This document shows, one piece after another, positions 29,115-35,569 of a stretch of DNA of 35,569 bases. The notes under the pieces are model-generated. The model did no database searches. It saw nothing but the letters and a program-made list of their open reading frames with translations, and was not told the DNA's origin. How positions within the stretch are numbered: position 1 is the first letter of the stretch; each line of letters opens with the position of its first letter. Made by a program: the position numbers and the translations under genes. This stretch comes from Butyriboletus loyo (taxonomy: Eukaryota; Basidiomycota; Agaricomycetes; Boletales; Boletaceae), in the NCBI GenBank assembly GCA_038093515.1, contig JBBPSI010000238.1, forward strand, positions 1 to 35,569, read 5' to 3'.

Positions 29115-30385
29115 TGTTACGCTGGAGTGCGAAACAACTAGCAGCGAGCACTTGAATAGGGGCTCGAGCCTAATCGGGAGGATGGCCGACTCGTGTAGAC
29201 GACGCTATCGGGCTTCTGCAGAGCAAGTGTCGGCGAGATGTCGTATGGCGGAGACCAGACGAGATCGAGCTTGAGCTTATCGGCTCTATCAGCAGATGGG
29301 GTATAGGCTAGATTGCTAGGCACTTGGTAGATGTGTAGAATTAGCTAAAGAACTTGTACTAGTCTAAGTGCAAGTATATATACTAGGGTCCATTGTGCAC
29401 AGACCGAGCTGTGCGTGGCAGCGAAGGGCATAGGGCTATGAGTCCATCCGAGTCATAGCGGCGAAAGAAGAAGCAGCAAAGTGCCGGTAACGAGGGAGCG
29501 AAGCTCCGAGTAAGGTGGTGACATCGTCAGCGAATGAGAAGTGCTGAACATGAAGTGACAATGTCCATGAGGCCGGCCCCACAGGGCGAAGGGTGCGCAA
29601 ACGGCGGAGCCCTTGGATACGGGTCTCGACGCGAAGGTAAGGACGTGTCGTAATCTAATCACATTTTTGGAATTGGTAAAGTCCGAGCAGGCGCACCGAG
29701 GGCAATGAAGTATGCAAGGGTAAACCTATCAGTGGAAAGACTCACTGATAATACAAGAGTGGGAGTATCGCAAACAGAGTATAAGGAGCAAGGCTCAACT
29801 TAGAGATATCGCAGTAGTGATGATAGAACTGAAAGATCTAGAGAAAAGCGACAAGCCATAAGGGCTGTCTTATATACAGTACATGAGTGTTTGTACTTAT
29901 GTTCTGTATAGTACCTTTATAAGGTATAGTATGAAATACATGACGATATGATAGAGATAAGAGATAAGACTAAGCATATCGTCCAATAGCATAATAAGAG
30001 CTATTTGTAATGTGATAAGCATGACCAGGTCTAGACAATGATGTCATATAGACCAGTCTAGAAATGTAGTGGCTGTAATTGAAATACAAAAATAGAACAC
30101 TACCATTTCAACACACATGCTAGTCACATGATGCAAGGGGTGTCATTGGTCAAATAAGAAGGGACGCAACAGCTCAACTGAAGGTCCGGCCCGACGGGGC
30201 GAGAAGACAGGGGCTATCTCAGTGCAATGGCACAGAGACTTGCAGGAACGACCAGGGGAGTGGATAATGTCCACTAGGCAACTATGGAGCGGCGATGGGC
30301 GGCATCGTAAGACGGTGGGGGCGGCGGGGACGCGTGAGCGTGGGAAAACGAGTGGCGGGGTACGCTTAGGGGTAAAACTGTAACA
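29115..30385 (-). repeat. Solo LTR, family D (copy 2), interrupted by a C LTR
   Basis: Flanked by CTTTC (29110-29114 and 30386-30390). Without the family C insertion and one CACAT it is 817 bp, identical in length to copy 1. Confidence 0.92.
29665..30113 (-). repeat. Family C LTR-like insertion, inside D copy 2
   Basis: 449 bp bounded by CACAT duplications (29660-29664 and 30114-30118). Element sense is minus: it starts TGTTGAAATGGTAG and has TATATAAG and TATAAAGG boxes, but ends ...CCAATTCCAAAA rather than CA. The other copy starts at 32229. No internal coding region is seen. Confidence 0.8.
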
Positions 30386-31368
30386 CTTTCGTCTTTATGA
30401 CTCACACAACCTGATTGGGCCATGGTCTGTGTGCAGACCCTTGTACTATATAAACCCAACTTCTGTACAGTAGCATCCCATCTAGTTCTATGCAGTCTTC
30501 TGCTAGCAATTAGTTCTCTTCCAGACTCTTAGTGTGCACACTAAGACATAGTCTGAGACCCAGCCGAGAATTGTCTTCAGAGTCCTGCAGCTACTCCTGA
30601 GTGCCGCCTCAGAGTTCTCATTGTTAGCGCCCAGTGTAACACAAGTTCAATGGCACATAAGCAAAATTGGTGACAGTAATGGGCCTTGAAGCATCGGATT
30701 ATTCCAGCATCAAGAGGTTGCATGAAAGAGGTGAGATTGGGCTCAAAAGAAATAATTTGAATGTTGTGTGGGGTGTAGGAGATTTTATGGCCCGAAAAAT
30801 TGTCAATAAGAAGACAGATGAAACGGCACTCTATGCCCATCTTGACATCTAGTGCCTTCACCCATCTGCAGATTTCTCACATCAACTTCATAAATAAATA
30901 AATCCCTTACTCCTCGAACAGTTCACTAGTCATCCAAGCTCTTTTGTTGTTCCGATAATGAAATCCAACACTCTGAGGGGTCTTGCTATTGAAGCAGTGT
31001 GGCTTTCTTGCATAACCAATGAAGAACAATGGCAATTTCTTGCTTCCATCTGCATTCACAGCAAAGCCAAGGGTCAACCAGAATTTATCTTTTTTCTTTC
31101 CACTCATCTGCTTTGTTGCAAGACCTCGATCAGGTGGTGCCCTGAATCTCCAATTAATTTTCTTCTTTTCTTTCTCATAGATAGGGTGCTTACATCAGAA
31201 ATAGACTTGTTTCATCAAAGTTGAATCAATCTTTTTTTGGAAATGTCGACAAGAGTTTTGTCAACCAAGACTGCTCTTGCTTGACCATTTCTAGGTCCAC
31301 TGATCCAGCTTCTCCATGTTGGCAATGCTCTTTGATATTGTTTGCCCAGCAAAATGAGGCAATCCAAC

Positions 31369-32186
31369 TGTTATGCTGGAGTGCGAAACAACTAGCAGCG
31401 AGCACTTGAATAGGGGCTCGAGCCTAATTGGGAAGATGGCCGACTCGCATAGACGACGCTATCAGGCTTCTGCAGAGCAAGTGTCAGCGAGATGTCGTGT
31501 GGTGGCAACCAGACGAGATCGAGCTGAAGCTTATCGGCTCTATCAGCAGATGGGGTATAAGCTAGATTGCTAGGCACTTGGTAGATGTGTAGAATTAGCT
31601 GGAGAACTCATACTAGTCTAAGTACGCGTATATATACTGGTAGATATCGTGCACAGACCGAGCTGTGCGTGGCAGCGAAGGGTGAAGGGTTATGAGTCTA
31701 CTCAAGTCATAATGGCGAATGGAGGAATGGCAAAGTGCCGGTAACAAGGGAGCAAAGCTCCGAGTAAGATGGCGACATTGTCAGTGAATGAGAAGTGCTG
31801 AATGTGAAGTGACGATGTCCATGAGGCGAGCCCCACAGGGCAAAGGGGACGCGAATGGCAGAGCCCTTGGATATGGGTCTCGATGCAAAGGTACAATGCA
31901 TCGTAATCTAATCACATGTTAGTCACGTGATGAACCAAATGTCATTGGATAAAGAAAGAGAGGACATGACAGCTCAGCTGAAGGTCCGGCCCGACGGGGC
32001 GACAAGACAGGGGCTATCTCAGTGTAGCGGCACTGAGACTCGCAGAATGACTGGGAAGTGGATGGCATCCACTTGGGTGACTAGGGGAGCAGGTGATAGG
32101 TGGTATCGCGAGACAGCAGGGGCGGCAGGAACGTGTGAGCATGGAAAAACGAGTGGCAGGGTACACTTAGGGGTAAAACTGTAACA
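31369..32186 (-). repeat. Solo LTR, family D (copy 3)
   Basis: 818 bp with duplication CCAAC (31364-31368 and 32187-32191). It interrupts the pogo-type transposase remnant. Confidence 0.92.
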
Positions 32187-32228
32187 CCAACCATCTCCAA
32201 TAAGTCATTCAGCTTCTGGAATGCCCAT

Positions 32229-32557
32229 TGTTGAAACGGTAGTGTTCTATTTCTGTATTTCACTTACAGCCACTACGTTTCTAGACTGGTCTATATGACA
32301 TCATTGTCTAGACCTAGTCACACTTATCACATTACAAATAGCTCTTATTGTGCTATTGGACAATATGCTTAGTCTTATCTCTTATCTCTATCATATTGTC
32401 ATGTATTTCATACTATACCTTATAAAGGTACTATACAGAACATAAGTACAAACACTCATGTACTGTATATAAGACAGCCCTTATGGCTTGTTGCCTTTCT
32501 TTAGATCTTTCAGTTCTATAATCACTACTGCGATATCTCTAAGTTGAGCCTTGCTCC
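32229..32557 (+). repeat. Family C LTR, truncated
   Basis: Starts TGTTGAAACGGTAG and matches copy 29665-30113 (reverse strand there) for 329 bp, then is cut by a family B LTR. It contains a TGACATCA site (32296-32303). Confidence 0.85.
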
Positions 32558-33080
32558 TGTTGCGCAAGCAACATGCAGTCGAATGCTAGCACGAATACCT
32601 TTGCCACAAGCGGTCCTATACAACAGTTTCTGTGCTACACAAAGCACAGGCAGGTGATAAGGCTGGAGCTTCAACTTAATCCTCAACTGTTGCCAGCGAA
32701 TAGACAAGTGGTTAAAACTAGGGAATCCTAGTCTAACCACGAGCCTTTATATATTATACAGAGATGTGCACAGACCATGCTGTGCGTGAGATGAACTACT
32801 ATACATGGCTAGACTAAAGAAGAGAAGCGCAACGGTGATTAACCACACGAGGCGCGGGGATCAAAAAGAAGAGAAGTAAACGGAGATTAAATACATGTGT
32901 CGTGACGTCATAGAGTCTAGGCCTGGTCTAGGCCATGACATCATATGCTTAGTCAGCAAGAGATCACATGTAAGTTCCCACGATCACGTGCGCTATGTCA
33001 CGTGACCTTTGAAAGTGAAATCGACTAAGTCCGAATTGAAAGTGTACAAAGTGTACGAATAAAATGTTATGATTATAACA
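32558..33080 (-). repeat. LTR, family B (3' LTR of B2)
   Basis: 523 bp, sense TGTTATAATCATAACA...GCTTGCGCAACA, close to the solo LTRs at 14345 and 21299. It contains the GGTCTGTGCACA promoter box, TATATAAAGGCT and the ACTAGG-ATTC-CCTAGT palindrome. The adjacent GCTCC (32553-32557) would be one copy of its target duplication. Confidence 0.9.
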
Positions 33081-33091
33081 CTTCCCCCCCC

Positions 33092-33405
33092 CTAGGACTC
33101 GTATTCCAGACGAGTTCCTGAATAAGAGGTTCCGTGTTCCGGACCAAATTCCTTAAATAAGGAAGAGAATTCCAATAGAGATAGGCCTCGAAGAGGGCGA
33201 GGGGCGGATGGGTGGGCCTGGTGGTAATCACGAATGACGTCTTGTGAATTACCCAAGTTTGATACAGGCTCCCATGTGCGGTCCGTTTCATCGTATCCTC
33301 TCCAGTGCACTAGATACTCTAATTGCTTTCGTTTCATCCGGGAAGTGACGATGTAGTCCACTTCGAATTCCACGTATCCTTCATCCGTGACGTTGACTGG
33401 GTCAG
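33092..33405 (-). pseudogene. pol: C-terminal fragment of family B pol (chromodomain)
   Basis: About 104 codons closely matching the end of B1 pol: DPVNVTDEGYVEFEVDYIV, a complete chromodomain (WRGYDETDRTWEP) and the conserved tail ending LEYES-stop. The upstream part is displaced by insertion of A2 at 33406 and lies outside the window. No stop is visible in the piece. Confidence 0.9.
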
Positions 33406-33614
33406 TGTTACGGTAGTGGTATACTTTTTCCATCCACTACCACTTGGACTACTTCATTCGCCTAGCTTACAGCTAGTTCCCTTTGAACGGTACCAACCGT
33501 TCTAGCTTAGTCATCACTTCCCGCGCACGGACGCACTTTCCCTCACACTCCGGAATCTTCTGGAATGTTCCTTCCGTATTTGTACTTTCCTTCTCGCGTC
33601 TCGATTAGGAACAC

Positions 33615-33679
33615 GGTCTGTGCGCAGACCCCAGTAGTATAAAGGCTCGGCCTTTCCACCATGTACATTATCTAGTTCT
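33615..33679 (+). promoter_or_regulatory. Core promoter and predicted transcript start of A2
   Basis: GGTCTGTGCGCA (33615-33626, the left part of a GGTCTG...CAGACC inverted repeat), 11 bp, TATAAAG (33638-33644), then the predicted start at A33670, 32 nt after the first T of the TATA box. The first ten transcribed bases would be ATCTAGTTCT, which are complementary to the primer-binding site. Confidence 0.7.
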
Positions 33680-33717
33680 ACGCAGTAACCTGCTAGCAAT
33701 TAGTTTCACTCCAGACT

Positions 33718-33797
33718 CTTAGTGTGCGCACTAAGACATAGTCTGAGACCCAGCTCAGAAACGCTTAACGAGTCTCGAGGCCACTCCAGAGTGCCTC
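33718..33797 (+). other. Structured R-U5 leader hairpins of A2
   Basis: Hairpin 1: CTTAGTG-TGCG-CACTAAG (33718-33735), with outer AGACT/AGTCT pairing. Hairpin 2: TCTGAG...CTCAGA (33742-33759). Hairpin 3: GAGG-c-CACT-CCAG-AGTG-CCTC (33777-33797). In other copies the outer stem of hairpin 3 is GCGG/CCGC (16525 LTR) or GCAG/CTGC (14991 LTR), that is, paired changes. Confidence 0.6.
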
Positions 33798-33832
33798 CTC
33801 GCTGTTCAATTGTTAGCGCCCAGCGTAACAAA

Positions 33833-33842
33833 AGAACTAGAT
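33833..33842 (+). promoter_or_regulatory. Self-complementary primer-binding site (A2)
   Basis: AGAACTAGAT, 2 nt after the LTR end, is the exact reverse complement of 33670-33679. Pairing stops at both ends of the 10 nt, which matches a primer consisting of the first bases of the transcript. Confidence 0.72.
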
Positions 33843-34029
33843 CTTCACCTCGCTTCTGCTCTTCAGCAGTAAAGCCGCCCCACCCTCGCCCAACATTTCC
33901 ATCCAACGTCCCAGACGCGTCGGTCGTTCTTTCCGTGTTCCTTCTCCCGAACCGGAACCCATCGTCGTCGACAACCCATCGCCGCCACACTCTCCCGCCC
34001 CGCCAAACCCTGAACCCCAGTTTTCCCCT

Positions 34030-35226
34030 TTGCCCCAGTTAGACCCCGAACCCTCATACCAACCCGAGGACCAGGGTCTAGGGCAGGAAGACGAGTCAGC
34101 ACCCAGCGACGACGGTTATCAAAGCGATTGGCTCGACAGAACCCCCCACGTTTCCCCACACAACTCCCGCTCTCCCTCCCCGCCGTATTACCCGCCCGCA
34201 GACTCCTCTGACGACGAAGACAACGACGAGATGTCCGACAAAGGAAAGATCGTCCCCAAGGACTTCTCTGGGCTCAACGAAGATGCCTCGCGATGGCTCC
34301 TCGCCATGCGCACATATTTCGCCGCCAACCAAAATGCATTCCCCGACGACGAGTCCAAAATCAATGCCCTCCTCATGAAAATGAGCGAAGGGAAAGGAAA
34401 GACGTTTTCCGAAGGCTGGATGGGCCTTCTCCTAGATGGAACCCCTACTCCACGACAAAGGGAGTTCACCACCGTCTGCGAAGACTTCCACAGAGTCTTC
34501 CATCCCTTCGACGTAGGAGAAAGCGCTCGCATCGACCTAGGGAACCTAAACCAAAACCGAGCCAACAAGAAAGACGGCTACGACACGTACGTCACGGAGT
34601 TCCAGCTCCTCGCTGCCAAGTCTGGAATCATAGATGAGAAAGCGCTCATCGAGTGGTTCATCCGCGGTCTCGACCCCCGCCTCGCCGAGTCTGTCCTCTC
34701 GTGCGAGAAGCCCCCTACCACGCTTGCCGGATGGGCTGAGAAAACATCCGCTTTCCACGCGCAACACAAGCGCATTGACGACCTCCGCGCAGGGAAGCGC
34801 TACATTCCCACCTTCTCCTCCTCCTCGAAACCCTCGACCAACAGAAGGGACCCCAATGCTATGGACGTTGATGCAGTCCGACTTACTCCGGTACAACGCG
34901 CGGAGTACATGAAGCAAAACAAATGCTTCATCTGCCACCAAGTCGGCTGTCGTTCAACCAACCACCCGCGTCCCCCACGAAACGGACAGAGTTCCCGAGG
35001 ACCGCCCTCTCGTCCCCCTCGCAACCCTCAGCGCACACGCGCCGCCGTCGTCACGCAACAAGAGACCAAGCCCTCCCCACTCGTCGACTACTTGTCCGAG
35101 TTGAAAGGTCGAGGCACCCAACAAGAAGATGTCCTGAACGTGCTTAAAGCATGTTTCAATGAGGACGAAGAAAAGCTGCCCGTCGCAGCAACCAAGGTGG
35201 CCGAAGAATGGCCAAAGGATTTTTAG
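34030..35226 (+). CDS. gag: Gag polyprotein of A2
   Basis: The frame is open from 33841, just after a TAG inside the primer-binding site, through 35226. The first AUG of the predicted transcript is 34231-34233 (MSDKGKIV), giving 331 aa. The 67 codons from 34030 (a TTG, not a proven start) and those before it are conserved with A1 and recognisable in A3. It carries the capsid-like core, a basic Arg/Pro-rich linker and the CX2CX4CX4H cluster (CFICHQVGCRSTNH, near 34921-34962). It ends PKDF-TAG inside the frameshift signal. Confidence 0.9.
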   Translation: MPQLDPEPSYQPEDQGLGQEDESAPSDDGYQSDWLDRTPHVSPHNSRSPSPPYYPPADSSDDEDNDEMSDKGKIVPKDFSGLNEDASRWLLAMRTYFAANQNAFPDDESKINALLMKMSEGKGKTFSEGWMGLLLDGTPTPRQREFTTVCEDFHRVFHPFDVGESARIDLGNLNQNRANKKDGYDTYVTEFQLLAAKSGIIDEKALIEWFIRGLDPRLAESVLSCEKPPTTLAGWAEKTSAFHAQHKRIDDLRAGKRYIPTFSSSSKPSTNRRDPNAMDVDAVRLTPVQRAEYMKQNKCFICHQVGCRSTNHPRPPRNGQSSRGPPSRPPRNPQRTRAAVVTQQETKPSPLVDYLSELKGRGTQQEDVLNVLKACFNEDEEKLPVAATKVAEEWPKDF

Positions 35227-35569
35227 AAAGGAGGGAAGTTTCGACGTCTTCGCCTCCTCTTGTAATCGCCCCCGTAGTTTTGTCAAACCCAAATGCACAA
35301 TCAATTCGAGTTCCAGTATCGTTATTCGTGCATCATGGAGGTCAAATCGTCGACACATTCGCCCTGGTGGACAGCGGCGCTAGCGGATGCTTCATAGACC
35401 GGGATCTAGTGAAGCGAAAGAAACTGCCGATGGAACGGCTACCCAAACCACTAAGTGCCCAGAACGTGGATGGGTCAAACAACCAAGGAGGAGTTATTCG
35501 ACACAAGGTCACCCTCTCCATCAGAGTTGGAGAAACCGAGGAGGAACGGAGTTTCCTAGTCCTCAACAT
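35208..35569 (+). CDS. pol: Pol polyprotein of A2 (3' end off window)
   Basis: -1 frame relative to gag, overlapping its last 19 nt. ATG at 35208-35210 (MAKGFLERREVS). It contains the aspartic protease with DSG intact (FALVDSGASGCFID, near 35358-35400) and continues open to the window edge. Nearly identical to A1 over the same region. Confidence 0.92.
   Translation, partial: MAKGFLERREVSTSSPPLVIAPVVLSNPNAQSIRVPVSLFVHHGGQIVDTFALVDSGASGCFIDRDLVKRKKLPMERLPKPLSAQNVDGSNNQGGVIRHKVTLSIRVGETEEERSFLVLN
35217..35258 (+). promoter_or_regulatory. Predicted -1 frameshift signal (A2)
   Basis: GGATTTT (35217-35223), gag stop TAG (35224-35226), stem 5' arm AGGAGGGAAG (35229-35238), 9-nt loop, 3' arm CTTC-G-CCTCCT (35248-35258). 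The spacer from heptamer to stem is 5 nt, within the range typical for -1 frameshifting. Confidence 0.76.

Larger units (their letters stand above)
28939..30641 (+). repeat. Solo LTR, family A, interrupted by a D LTR
   Basis: Flanked by CAAGT (28934-28938 and 30642-30646). Excluding the nested D insertion and its duplication, the length is 427 bp, as expected. Sense is plus (TGTTACAGTAGTGG...CCCAGTGTAACA), with the GGTCTGTGTGCAGACC box and TATATAAA near 30450. Confidence 0.93.
28203..32228 (-). pseudogene. Pogo/Tigger-type (Tc1-mariner superfamily) transposase remnant
   Basis: Minus-strand frame interrupted by LTR insertions at 28939-30641 and 31369-32186. In order: HGEAGSVDLE and FNFDETSLF (first catalytic Asp; near 31230-31310), SGKKKDKFWLTLGFAVNADG, KLPLFFIGYA, NNKRAWMTSELFEE (30907-31107), LLIDNFSGH (second Asp, near 30800), EPNLTSFMQPLDAGIIRCFK (third Asp, near 30720). 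After the LTR nest follow NIWKITLHEAM...NAW, CWNHTGI, and a C-terminal tail LDKLLDPFEEKE...GEIIEVESDDED ending in TGA at 28203-28205. Removing the nested LTRs with one CAAGT restores the frame across that site. Several stops and a frameshift make it non-functional. These are hallmarks of DDE_1 pogo-like transposases in fungi. Confidence 0.8.
32558..33405 (-). mobile_element. 3' end of a family B element (B2)
   Basis: Minus strand: the last 105 codons of pol, a polypurine tract (CCTAGGGGGGGGGGAAG in sense, about 33081-33097), and the 3' LTR. It inserted into the family C LTR and was itself interrupted at 33406 by element A2. Confidence 0.9.
33406..33830 (+). repeat. LTR, family A (5' LTR of A2)
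   Basis: 425 bp, TGTTACGG...CCCAGCGTAACA. U3/R/U5 can be read directly in sense: promoter box, TATA, start near 33670, then hairpins in R-U5. Confidence 0.95.
33406..35569 (+). mobile_element. Family A element, 5' part (A2)
   Basis: Plus-strand copy running off the window: 5' LTR, primer-binding site, AUG-free leader, gag, frameshift signal and the protease part of pol, all intact and nearly identical to A1. The bases GTCAG (33401-33405) would be one copy of its target duplication. It is inserted in the chromodomain of a family B pol. Confidence 0.93.

Noticed and set aside
33831..33850. Conventional tRNA primer-binding site after the family A LTR
   Set aside because: No TGG start after the LTR. 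The exact 10-nt match to the transcript's own 5' end in all copies is a better explanation.

Overview
The window is fungal genomic DNA, most likely from a basidiomycete (Agaricomycetes). The reasons are Ty3/Gypsy chromoviruses with C-terminal chromodomains, short (44-52 nt) introns with CTAAC-like branch points, and remnants of an alpha-kinase-like gene and a pogo-type transposase. It is almost entirely a nested retrotransposon cluster. I see no intact host gene, rRNA, tRNA or CRISPR array.

Four LTR families occur. Family A (LTR 425-428 bp, TGTTACGG...CAGCGTAACA) has gag, pol and a third ORF. Family B (LTR about 490-530 bp) has gag and pol. Families C (about 449 bp) and D (817 bp) are seen only as solo or truncated LTRs. 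Layout: 1-1516, 5' end of a family A copy (minus). 1517-1910, ORF3 fragment of another A copy. 1911-9036, full-length and apparently intact A element, here called A1 (minus). 9037-14102, 5'-truncated B element B1 (plus), broken by an in-frame stop and a 1-nt deletion. 14103-16144, alpha-kinase-like pseudogene split by two solo LTRs. 16145-16524, truncated B-type LTR. 16525-24269, decayed chimeric A element A3 (minus) carrying a solo B LTR. 24270-25198, truncated Cys-rich gene remnant. 25443-26259, solo D LTR. 27075-27578, solo B-type LTR. 28203-32228, pogo-type transposase pseudogene split by a three-deep LTR nest and by another D LTR. 32229-33405, truncated C LTR and the 3' end of a B element. 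33406-35569, 5' part of a second apparently intact A element, A2 (plus).

Family A is the most interesting part. Just inside each 5' LTR, instead of a tRNA primer site, lie 10 nt complementary to the predicted 5' end of the element's own transcript, 32 nt downstream of a TATA box. This is the arrangement expected for Tf1-type self-priming. gag and pol overlap in the -1 frame at a GGATTTT heptamer, followed after 5 nt by a 10-bp hairpin whose arms show paired compensatory changes between copies. pol is followed, in the same frame and after one stop plus 9 nt, by a 423-aa ORF3 with three zinc knuckles. The gag reading frame continues about 130 codons upstream of its first AUG. The R-U5 leader holds further hairpins, one supported by covariation. 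Families A, B and D share a promoter module (GGTCTGTGCGCA-like box, 11-13 bp, TATA).
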